Source: Streptomyces sp. NBC_01217 (GTDB lineage Bacteria; Actinomycetota; Actinomycetes; Streptomycetales; Streptomycetaceae). From it: a stretch of 64,000 bases of DNA. The stretch covers positions 4,131,501 through 4,195,500 of the forward strand of contig NZ_CP108538.1 in NCBI RefSeq assembly GCF_035994185.1, in the 5' to 3' direction. This document shows positions 46,136 to 54,400 of the stretch, in pieces. The notes under the pieces are model-generated. The model saw nothing but the letters and a program-made list of their open reading frames with translations. It searched no databases and had not been told where the DNA came from. Both the position numbers and the translations under genes were made by a program. Numbering within the stretch: position 1 is the first letter of the stretch; every line of letters begins with the position of its first letter.

Positions 46136-46477
46136 ATGCACCGCTTTCGCTCTCTTATTCGCTGGCATCGGCCCGGCCGGGACAATCCTCCGCACGGTCA
46201 CACGGTCGTCCGCCTGCACGGCGACCTCGATGCCCGAAACGCCGATGCGACAAGCCGACGACTCGTGCGGCTGATCGACACCGGGGTGGACGTCCTGGAA
46301 GTGGACCTGGCGGATGTGCAATACCTCAGCCCGGACGGCTGCGCGGCGTTCTTCGCGGCGCTTCGAACGGCCCGGGTGCGCGGTGGCCGGCTGGTCATCA
46401 CCCACGCCAGTGACCATGCGCAGTCGGTTCTGCACCAGATCGGTCTGTCCCGCGCTCTGTCGGAGCAGGACGGCTGA
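46136..46477 (+). CDS. STAS-domain protein lacking the phospho-acceptor
   Basis: 113-aa STAS domain (anti-anti-sigma fold) preceded by a basic leader (MHRFRSLIRWHRPGR). It has strands TVVRLHGDLDARNAD and VLEVDLADVQYL. The loop that holds the phosphorylated Ser in SpoIIAA/BldG (D-S-T/S-G) reads S-P-D-G here, so the acceptor is missing. It is therefore either constitutively active, non-functional in switching, or a scaffold. ATG 46136 follows CCCGGAGG at good spacing. It precedes the NhaP-type antiporter gene by 172 bp. Confidence 0.82.
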   Translation: MHRFRSLIRWHRPGRDNPPHGHTVVRLHGDLDARNADATSRRLVRLIDTGVDVLEVDLADVQYLSPDGCAAFFAALRTARVRGGRLVITHASDHAQSVLHQIGLSRALSEQDG

Positions 46478-46584
46478 AGCGGGCCCCAGCCGCTGAAGTT
46501 GCCGGAATCCGGCAATGACCGGCACACCAGAGTGCCCGCCAAGGATCTGTCAATGCCACGTAAAGAACGTGTAGGGTTCCCCGC

Positions 46585-46608
46585 GGTGTGCCGGGAAGCC
46601 TGGTCGGC
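46585..46608 (+). promoter_or_regulatory. Repeated 24-nt antiporter-associated element, copy C
   Basis: Same element with one change (T to C, in GGGAAGCCTGG), 41 nt upstream of the NhaP-type antiporter ATG. It lies in the STAS-antiporter intergenic segment, so it is a second element within 500 bp of copy B. Repetition ahead of consecutive genes argues for a leader or operator rather than a chance match. Confidence 0.6.
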
Positions 46609-46649
46609 GGTTGTAGGGACAAGTCTCTTTGCCGATCGGGGGTTTGGTC

Positions 46650-47885
46650 ATGGTGCTCGTCGTGGTCTTCGGGGTGGCACTGCTCATCGCGGTGCTGCTG
46701 TCCGGGCTCGCCGCCCGGACCATCCTGTCCACCTCCCTCCTTTTCCTGCTCGGCGGGGCGCTGGTCAGTGACGGCTTCCTCGGGCTGATCCACATCACGC
46801 CGGGCAGCGAGATCGTGTCCGTGACGGCCGACCTGGCCCTGTTCGCCGTGCTGTTCACCGACGGCATGCACGTCTCCTTCCCGAAGCTGCGCGCCAACTG
46901 GCGCAATCCGGCCCGCGCCCTCGGGCTCGGCATGCCGCTCGCGTTCGTCGGGATGGCCCTGGTCACGCACTTCGCTGTGGGCCTGGACTGGACAACGTCC
47001 TTCCTCGTCGGCGCCGTCCTCGCACCCACCGACCCGGTGTTCGCCTCGGCGATCGTCGGCCGCAAGGAAGTCCCGGCGAAGCTGCGCCAGTTGCTGAACG
47101 TGGAGAGCGGCATCAACGACGGCCTCGCACTGCCGGTCGTGCTCATCCTGATCGCCGCGGCCGGCCCGACGTCCGGGCACGCCGAGGCCGACCTCGGCAA
47201 GATCGCCCTGGAGCTGGTCCTCGGCCTCGTCTTCGGTGTCGTACTCCCCTTCGTGGTGATCGAGCTGGTGCGGTTCCGGCTGCTGGGCGCCGAGCCCAAG
47301 CTGCAGCCGCTGCTGCCGCTGGCGATCGGCGTGATCCTTTACGCGGTCTGCCACCTCACGCACGCCAACCCCTACCTCGCCGCCTTCTCGGCGGGGGCAG
47401 TGCTCACCGCACGGTCGCTGGAGGCGAAAGAGGCATTCGAGCCGCTCGGCGAGGCGCTGGCGGAGCTGGCGAAGTTCGCGGCACTCCTGGTGTTCGGAGC
47501 GCTGCTGACGCCGCAGCTCTTCGGCGACCTGTCCTTCGGCGGGTACGTCGCGGTCGTCCTGGCCATCGTGCTGATCCGGCCGACCTCGCTGCTGCTGTCG
47601 CTGCTCGGCACCCGCTTCACCCGGCAGGAGAAGCTGGTCGCCGCCTGGTTCGGGCCGAAGGGCTTCGCCTCGGTGGTGTACGGGCTGCTGGTGCTGCAGG
47701 CCGGGATTCCGCAGGGCGAGGAGGCGTTCACGCTCATCGCCGTGTGCATCGCCTTCTCGATCGTCGCGCACAGCTCCACCGACGTGCCGATCGCCCGCCT
47801 CTTCCACGTCGAGGACATCGCCGGTGTGCGCGCTGGCCACGAGGCGCCCCTGACCTCGAAGGAGGCCGACCATGTCGGTGCGTGA
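46650..47885 (+). CDS. Cation:proton antiporter, NhaP/CPA1 type
   Basis: 411-aa antiporter with ~12 hydrophobic segments. Signatures: VGAVLAPTDPVFASAIVG (TDP motif) and LNVESGINDGLALPVV, whose Asp is the transport residue in NhaP. The C-terminal tail carries RTRF-like and HVEDI elements. It is likely a Na+/H+ or K+/H+ exchanger. ATG 46650 after GGGGG; an in-frame TTG at 46629 is possible. Its 3' end overlaps the CBS gene by 14 bp. Confidence 0.9.
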   Translation: MVLVVVFGVALLIAVLLSGLAARTILSTSLLFLLGGALVSDGFLGLIHITPGSEIVSVTADLALFAVLFTDGMHVSFPKLRANWRNPARALGLGMPLAFVGMALVTHFAVGLDWTTSFLVGAVLAPTDPVFASAIVGRKEVPAKLRQLLNVESGINDGLALPVVLILIAAAGPTSGHAEADLGKIALELVLGLVFGVVLPFVVIELVRFRLLGAEPKLQPLLPLAIGVILYAVCHLTHANPYLAAFSAGAVLTARSLEAKEAFEPLGEALAELAKFAALLVFGALLTPQLFGDLSFGGYVAVVLAIVLIRPTSLLLSLLGTRFTRQEKLVAAWFGPKGFASVVYGLLVLQAGIPQGEEAFTLIAVCIAFSIVAHSSTDVPIARLFHVEDIAGVRAGHEAPLTSKEADHVGA

Positions 47886-48330
47886 GCTTGCGGGGCCGTA
47901 CCCGTCCGTGACCACCGACGACGACGCGCGCACGGCAGCCCGGCTGCTGGTCGAGCAAGGGCTGCCCGCGCTGCTGGTCGTGGATCGCGACGGACACCCG
48001 TACGCCGCGGTGGCCGGACCACAGCTGATCGGGCCCCTCCTTCCTCCGCACACGCTGGAAGGCCCCGTGTCCGGAGCCGAGGGCGACGACCGGGACCTCG
48101 ACGAAGCGCTGGATCGGATAGCCGGGCTCACGGTGGCGGAGTAGCTGCCCCGCCACCGAGTCCGGCCGCCGACCGTCGCCCCGGACGCGAGCGTCACACG
48201 CGTCGCGGCTCTGATGGCTCGCACCCACACCCCGCTCGTCGCCGTCGTCGAACACGACGGCGACGAGATCAAGCTCGTGGGCGCTGTGACGGCCGCCCGC
48301 CTGATGGAACGACTCATCGGAGGAACGTGA
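47872..48330 (+). pseudogene. CBS-domain gene interrupted by in-frame TAG
   Basis: Starts ATG 47872 after GGAGG. The first 90 codons encode a first CBS domain. A TAG at 48142-48144 then stops translation, but the same frame stays open for another 62 codons encoding the second CBS half ([27 protein letters not shown]... to TGA 48328-48330). The paralogue at 50143 aligns across this point with a Cys codon. The preserved GTGA overlap with the next gene shows the long frame was the ancestral gene. A nonsense mutation, a sequencing error or programmed read-through (TAG followed by C) would all explain it. The product would sense nucleotides for the flanking antiporters. Confidence 0.8.
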
Positions 48331-49625
48331 ACGGCTGGGAGAGCTGGGCGGCCATCGCCGTCTTCGTGGCCACCTACGCGCTGATCATCAGCGAGAAGAT
48401 CCACCGCGTGGCGGCGGCCCTCGGAGGCGCAGCCCTGATGCTGGCGATCGGCGCCACCGACGACGCGTCGGCCTTCTTCTCCGAAGAGAGCGGCATCGAC
48501 TGGAACGTCATCTTCCTGCTGATGGGCATGATGATGATCGTCGGTGTGCTGAAGAAGACCGGCATGTTCGAGTACCTGGCCATCTGGGCCGTGAAACGGG
48601 CGCGGGCCAAGCCGTTCCGGGTGATGGTGATGCTCGTCGTCATCACCGCTGTCGCCTCCGCACTGCTCGACAACGTCACCACCGTCCTGCTGATCGCCCC
48701 GGTGACTTTGCTGGTGTGCGAGCGCCTCGCACTGCCCGCCGCGCCATTCCTGATCGCCGAGGTGTTCGCATCGAACATCGGCGGCACAGCGACCCTGGTC
48801 GGCGACCCGCCGAACATCATCATCGCCAGCCGGGCCGGCCTCACCTTCAACGACTTCCTGGTCCACCTCGCCCCGTTGTCCGCGTTCCTGACCGTGGTGC
48901 TGGTCGTGCTGTGCCGTTTCCTGTTCCGCAAGTCGTTCGTCTACGACGAGACCCGCGCCCTGGAGATCATGGCGCTGGAGGAGCGCGAGGCGATCAAGGA
49001 CCCCCGGCTGCTCGTCCAGGGGCTGGTGGTGCTGGTGCTGGTCGTCGCCGGGTTCGTGCTCCACCCGGTGCTGCACTACGAGCCCAGCGTCGTCGCCCTG
49101 CTCGGGGCCGGTCTACTCATCGCGCTCTCTGCGGTGGAGACCGGCGACGTGATCGGTGAGGTCGAATGGCCCACCCTCGCCTTCTTCGCCGGACTGTTCG
49201 TCATGATCGGCGGGCTGATCGAGACCGGTGTGATCGGCGAGATCTCCAAGTCTCTCGCCGACGCCATCGGCGACAACGATCTCGGCGGCTCCATGCTGCT
49301 GCTCGGCGCCTCGACCGTGCTGTCCGGGATCGTGGACAACATTCCCTACGTCGCCACCATGGCCCCCATCACCGCCGACCTGGTGCACAACATGGGCGGC
49401 GACCCTGACCACGTCATGTGGTGGGCCCTGGCCATCGGAGCCGACCTGAGCGGCAACGCCACCGCCATCGGCGCAAGCGCCAACGTGGTCGTCCTGGGCA
49501 TCGCCGAGCGCAACCGGCAGCCCATCTCCTTCTGGGAGTTCACCAAGTACGGCCTGGTCGTCACCGTCGTGACGGTGACGCTGTCGGCCGGGTACGTGTG
49601 GCTGCGCTACTTCGCCCTGGCCTGA
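48327..49625 (+). CDS. ArsB/NhaD-type ion transporter
   Basis: 432-aa ion transporter (IT) superfamily protein with ~11-12 hydrophobic segments. [20 protein letters not shown] and the [10 protein letters not shown] hairpin motif recall ArsB, citrate/anion transporters and NhaD Na+/H+ antiporters. The internal-repeat motif [13 protein letters not shown] is present. No other arsenic genes are nearby, so a Na+/H+ role fits the context. GTG 48327 overlaps the TGA of the CBS frame (GTGA). Confidence 0.88.
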   Translation: MNGWESWAAIAVFVATYALIISEKIHRVAAALGGAALMLAIGATDDASAFFSEESGIDWNVIFLLMGMMMIVGVLKKTGMFEYLAIWAVKRARAKPFRVMVMLVVITAVASALLDNVTTVLLIAPVTLLVCERLALPAAPFLIAEVFASNIGGTATLVGDPPNIIIASRAGLTFNDFLVHLAPLSAFLTVVLVVLCRFLFRKSFVYDETRALEIMALEEREAIKDPRLLVQGLVVLVLVVAGFVLHPVLHYEPSVVALLGAGLLIALSAVETGDVIGEVEWPTLAFFAGLFVMIGGLIETGVIGEISKSLADAIGDNDLGGSMLLLGASTVLSGIVDNIPYVATMAPITADLVHNMGGDPDHVMWWALAIGADLSGNATAIGASANVVVLGIAERNRQPISFWEFTKYGLVVTVVTVTLSAGYVWLRYFALA

Positions 49626-49673
49626 GTCGGAAGTCCCGCACCGCATGGTCGCGGGGGACGAGGAAGGTGTGCC

Positions 49674-50048
49674 GTGTTCGATGTGTTGTGGGTGTGCGGT
49701 CTCTCCGCACTAGCGCTGCCTCTGGCGATCGCCCTGATCTGTGGCTGGTCTCCCCGGTGGGTCCGACGACGTACCAGCCCGTGGGGCATCCGGGTCCGAG
49801 GGGTGGCGTTCCTGGTGCTCTGGGCGAGCGGAATGGTCGTGCCGCTGGCCAAGTGGGGCGGGCTGGATTCCGAGGACGCCGCGTTGGCCACCTTCCCCGC
49901 GCAGTTCGGGATGATGACCTTCGCGGCGGGGCTCATGTGCGGCTCGGAGCTCGGTGAGTGGTTCTACCGTCGGGCCGTGCAGTCCACGATCCGCGACGGA
50001 GCCGGAACCGACGGAGGGTGGCCGCAGGGCCCGCACTCCTCAAGCTGA
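49674..50048 (+). CDS. Small membrane protein
   Basis: 124-aa protein with three hydrophobic segments (~2-24, ~43-60, ~76-92) and a basic loop (SPRWVRRRTSPW). No domain recognised. GTG 49674 after GAGGAAGG. It sits between the ion transporter and the second CBS gene in the same direction, so it is probably part of that operon. Confidence 0.7.
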   Translation: MFDVLWVCGLSALALPLAIALICGWSPRWVRRRTSPWGIRVRGVAFLVLWASGMVVPLAKWGGLDSEDAALATFPAQFGMMTFAAGLMCGSELGEWFYRRAVQSTIRDGAGTDGGWPQGPHSSS

Positions 50049-50142
50049 CGGCGCCGTATATTTCGCGTCAATGTCCTGGCCTGTGCCCCGAGGGTGTACG
50101 ACGCTGAGGGCAGGGACGTTTCCAGCAGATGAGGAGCCCGCC

Positions 50143-50625
50143 GTGCGCGCCCGTGACCTGGCGGTTGGATACGAGACGGTGAGCGTCGACAGCGACGCCG
50201 TGGACGCGGCCCGGCTCATGGCCGAGCACCGGCTTCCGGGCCTGCTGGTGCTCGACGCGGACGGTGAGCCCAAGGCGATCCTGCCCGCCTCCCAGATGGT
50301 CAAGGTGCTGGTGCCCGCCTATGTGGTGGAGGATCCGACGCTCGCCGCGGTCGTCGACGAGAAACACGCCGACCGGCTGTGCAAGGCGCTGGAGGGTCGC
50401 ACCGTCGGGGACTGCCTGTCCAGCAAGTCCGAGCCGCCGCCGATCGCCGACCCCGACGACACCGCACTGGAGGTGGCCGCGCTGATGGCACGGGTGCGCA
50501 GCCCGCTGGTGGCGGTCGCCAAGAAGGACAAGGCTGGGACGCACCTGATCGGCGCCATCACCGCTTCGCATCTCCTGCACGAGCTTCTCGGCGCGACAGG
50601 AGCGGTCAGTACGGCGGGATCGTAG
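50143..50625 (+). CDS. CBS-pair protein
   Basis: 160-aa protein of two CBS motifs, expected to bind adenine nucleotides. The first motif includes VSVDSDAVDAARLMAEHRLPGLLVLDADGEP; the second includes ALEVAALMARVRSPLVAV and LIGAITASHLLHELL. GTG 50143 after GATGAGGAG. It is the intact counterpart of the interrupted gene at 47872. It probably tunes the nearby antiporters to energy or second-messenger levels. Confidence 0.87.
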   Translation: MRARDLAVGYETVSVDSDAVDAARLMAEHRLPGLLVLDADGEPKAILPASQMVKVLVPAYVVEDPTLAAVVDEKHADRLCKALEGRTVGDCLSSKSEPPPIADPDDTALEVAALMARVRSPLVAVAKKDKAGTHLIGAITASHLLHELLGATGAVSTAGS

Positions 50626-50628
50626 GAG

Positions 50629-51186
50629 CTACTCCAGGCCGGAAGCCCGCAGAATCCCCTGGCATGCCTCCCCGTCCATACGACGGCCCAGGCTCTCCAG
50701 CACCGCCCTGCCGTACCGCAGCGTGCCGTGCTGGACGGATCGGCGGGCACCCTGATCGAGGTGGTGCCACAGCAACGGGTTGGCGGCCAGGACATGTGGG
50801 TCCAGTACCAGATGCCGACCGGACGAGTCGGTCAGGACCAGCCGCTGTGCAATCCCCTCGGACATCCGCACGGCCACGAGGTGGTCTGTATGTACCCGGT
50901 CGTGGGCCAGCAACCCGCGGGAGTCGAGTACACCGCCCTCCGCGCTCACGCGCGGTGGCGTCAGCGCGATGCAGAGCAGTCCGCCGAGCGCGGCCCACAG
51001 CGCGGCACGGCCGGCGGTGAGTTCCGTGAGCACCCAATCGAGCAGCATCAGCGCCCCGAAGAGCTGCACGCCGCATCGTGCCGCGCTACGCAGGTCGCGG
51101 GCCCAGTACCGGTCACGGACCACACCGGTAGACGCCGGGCGGCGGGTACCGCCGGGCCGGGCTCGTCCGCTGCCAGGTCGTCCCAT
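50629..51186 (-). CDS. Hypothetical membrane-associated protein
   Basis: 185-aa protein with an Arg/Gly-rich N terminus, two hydrophobic helices (around residues 47-85), then a C-terminal domain. The C-terminal domain (GLLAHDRVHTDHLVAVRMSEGIAQRLVLTDSSGRHLVLDPHVL) resembles a small beta-rich membrane-proximal domain (PH-like). Start uncertain: ATG 51186 or a TTG at 51234. It converges on the CBS gene, with three bases between the stops. Last gene of the flotillin operon by orientation. Confidence 0.65.
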   Translation of the reverse strand: MGRPGSGRARPGGTRRPASTGVVRDRYWARDLRSAARCGVQLFGALMLLDWVLTELTAGRAALWAALGGLLCIALTPPRVSAEGGVLDSRGLLAHDRVHTDHLVAVRMSEGIAQRLVLTDSSGRHLVLDPHVLAANPLLWHHLDQGARRSVQHGTLRYGRAVLESLGRRMDGEACQGILRASGLE

Positions 51187-51256
51187 ATCTGCCAGGTTAG
51201 GCACGGAGCGTGCGGTTGTCCTCGGCCGGGACAAGACGGCCTCAGCTGCTCCTGTG

Positions 51257-51460
51257 TCACTCGTGCTCGCGCAGGAAGCGGTTCCGGTAGGCGTGGGCCC
51301 GGCGCCTGGCCTCGCGCAGGCCCGAAGTGGCGGCGGCCTCGATGCGCAGGGTGTCGGCGTCTGCCTCCGGTCGCCTTCGGTCGCGCCGGATCAGCACGGC
51401 CGTGGCGACGGCGATGACCAGGACGGCGGCAGCGAGTGGCGCAAGGAAGTAGATCATCAC
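51257..51460 (-). CDS. Small single-span membrane protein
   Basis: 67-aa protein, MMIYFLAPLAAAVLVIAVATAV then a basic cytoplasmic tail rich in Arg and Ala with heptad-like spacing. GTG 51460 overlaps the stop of the AAA+ gene (GTGA), so it is translationally coupled. It may anchor or regulate the AAA+ machine. No homologue recognised. Confidence 0.75.
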   Translation of the reverse strand: MMIYFLAPLAAAVLVIAVATAVLIRRDRRRPEADADTLRIEAAATSGLREARRRAHAYRNRFLREHE

Positions 51461-54400
51461 TGTCCCTGCCGCCGGGCCGCGTGGCGTGCCGTCGGGTTGG
51501 CGATCAGGTGGCGCGGGTCGATCGCCCTGTCGATCGCCGACTCGACTGCGGCGATCCGGTCGGCGAGGAGACCGAGGGCAGCGACGGCCCGGGCCAGCTG
51601 GTCGTCCTCCGGTCCGCCAAGGGCCTGGGTGCGGACGTAGGCCGTCTTCAGCTCCGCCCAGCGGGCTGCCTGATCGGCGGTCAGCGTGCCGCGTAGCTCG
51701 CCCAGCTTGAGCAGGTTCGCCTCGGCGCCGGTGGTGAGGGTCTGGGCCTCGGCGCGGTAGTGGTCCTCGACCAGCGCGGCCAGTTCGGTGTCATTCATGA
51801 CCGGCTGGACGCGCTGGGCGATCTTGTTCATGTTTCGGTACGAGCCCTGGAGTCGGAAGGGCGGTTCGACGCGAGTGGCGTCGGACTGGGCCGCCGAGGC
51901 CATGTACGCGGCGTTCACCGCCAGGACCGTCTCGCGGACTGTGAGCAGGTGGCGCAGGACGGACAGGATCCGCTCCAGCTCGGCGGGCGCGTACGGGTGG
52001 GTCAGCCGGTCGGCGCGGGCCGTCGCGTCGCCCTGCGCGAGGCGGATCAGCAGGTCGAGGTCGGTGCGGTCGCGGCCGGCGAGCGGGGCGAGGACCGGGT
52101 TGGCGGTGAGGGCGTTCTCGATGAAGCTGAGCGCGAACGCGGCCTGCTTGCCGGTCAGGACGTCGCCGAGGTTCCACACGTCGGCGCGGTTGGCCAGCAT
52201 GTCGGGCACGTGGAAGCGGGTGCCGGACTCGGTATAGGGGTTGCCGGCCATGCACACGGCGAAGCGCTTGCCGCGCAGGTCGTAGGTGCGCGGCTCGCCG
52301 TCCCGGACACCGTCGATGCTGCGGGTGGCGTCACACAGCGGGATGAACTTCTGCAGCAGTTCGGGCGAGGTGTGTTGGATGTCGTCGAGGTAGAGGAGGG
52401 TGTTGTTGCCCGCCTCCAGCGCGAAGTTGATCTTCTCGATCTCCTGGCGGGCGGTGGCGTTCGGGGCTTCGGCCGGGTCGAGCGATGTGACGGTGTGGCC
52501 CAGCGCCGGGCCGCTCACCTTCACGAGCAGCAGACCGAGGCGGTCGGCGACGTACTCCATGAGGGTCGTCTTGCCGTAGCCCGGCGGGGAGATGAGCAGG
52601 AGCAGACCGCCGGTGTCGGTGCGCTTCGTGTCGCCCGTGGTGCCGAGCTGCTTAGCGAGACTGTCGCCGATCAGCGGGAGGTAGACCTCGTCTATGATCT
52701 GGTTGCGGACGAACGCGGACATCACGTGGGGGCGGAATGCATCGAGGCGGAGGCGGGTTCGTTCAGCGGCGACGAGGGCGGTGCGGTGGCGCTGGTAGGC
52801 GCGGTGGGCGGGGACCTCGTCGGTGCGGAACTGCCGGGTGCGGGCGAGGAATTCGTCGATCCGGACGGTGAGCGTACGGCCGGTGATCCGCGGGTGGGCG
52901 CCGAGCAGTCCCTCGACGGCCACGGTCACAGGCGCGTCGGACTCATAGCGCGGCAGGTCGGGGCAGAGCTCGGCGGCCACCGCCTCAGCCAGGTCGCCGA
53001 GGGCGAGGTCGGTCCCGGTGGCGGTCGTGTACGCCGTCAGCCATGCCTCGACCAGTTGCTTGCGGACGGCCGGGTCGGCGAGAGCGGCCAAGTCATCGTC
53101 GTAGGACGAAGTTCCCACCGTCCGGCGGAACTTGTCGAGCAGCGTGCGAGTGCCGGCGCTGATGACGAAGCCGTCGGGGCCGGTGGTCAGTTCCTCGAAG
53201 AGGTACCCGGCGGCGGCCTCTGAGCCGACCACATCCGCCAGTTCCCGCTGAAGGTCGGCGATCGCGGGCGCCAGGCCGAAGGTGTCGCGCGCACGGGCGA
53301 GGGACACCGCGCGTCGGGCCCAGTTCTGGCGTGCCTCGGCCGTCGTGCCGTGGGCCCAGAACAGGTGGGCGGCGGCGCGGGCGGCGGGCTCATGGCGCAG
53401 CAGCCCCGCACCCTCGTGCAGGCGCAGGAGAGCCCCGAGGATCAGCACCGCGTCCTGGTCGTGGACTCCGCGTTCGTAACCCTCGTCGTAAGCCTCCTCA
53501 GCCGCTTGCCGGACGAGGGAGGACAGGTCGGCGTCCGCCAGGGCCGCGGGGCCGTGTTCGTCCAGGAGCCGGGCGGCGAGGTGCTCGGCGCGGTAGACCT
53601 CCGGGGACTCGGAGGGCAGGAGGCGGTCCCAGTACGGGTGGGTGGTGGCGAAGTCCGGGTCGGTGACCGGGGCGCGGTAGTCGGTGCCGGTCAGGGCAAA
53701 AGCCAGGCCGTCGCAGTGCGGGACCAGGGTGAGGTCCAGGGGCTGGGTGTTGACGGCGAAGCGGTGGCTGCCGAGGCGGAGAGTGCGACCGTCGTCGGCG
53801 TAGAGGTCGGTGCGGTCGCGCAGGGCGCGCAGAGCCTCCTGGCGGGCCGACTTGAGCCGGCCATCCAGCTCCTCGGCTCTGACCTGGTCGCCGAGTTCGC
53901 GCAGTTCGTCGGCGGTGCGGCGGACTTTGGCGGGCATCGGGTCGGAGGTGAAGTACGTGGCGACGGCGTCCGCGTCGTCCAGCGTGGCGGCGCGCCGGGT
54001 GACCGTCCGCAGGACGCGGTCCGCCGAGTCGGCGAGGCGTTCGGCGCGGCGGGCGCGGGCGTCGGCGAGGGTCTGTTTGCGGGCGGAGAACGCCTCGTGG
54101 ATCTCGTCGCGCTTGTCGGCGAGCGGGCCGAGGAATTCGTCGAACTCGGCGAACCGGGACTCCAGGCTCTCCACCTGCATCAGCAGGCGGGCGAGTTGCG
54201 CGTCGCAGGTCTCCGGGCTGTCGACGGCCGCGAGCGCACCGGTGACGGCCTGGCCGAGCAGTGCGAACTCGGCGGCGAACTCCGCTCGTCCCTCGTGGCC
54301 CAGAAGCTCGCGGCGGCGGCTGTCGAGGGTGGCGCGGGCGCGGTTGACGCCGCCGAGGATCTCGGCGATCCATTCCAGGACGGAGGTGCGGACGGTGGCG

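Noticed and set aside
23989..46608. Cobalamin or other known riboswitch for the 24-nt element
   Set aside because: The GGGAAG-type core superficially recalls cobalamin riboswitches, but the flanking B12-box and surrounding stems are absent and the targets are antiporters.
24000..46800. Conserved leader peptide (VPGSLVGG) through the element
   Set aside because: The three copies would need the same reading frame and a start codon; downstream sequence diverges completely, so conservation is nucleotide-level.
48327..49625. Arsenite pump ArsB
   Set aside because: No arsenic operon; the context of NhaP, CBS and STAS genes points to a Na+/H+ type transporter.
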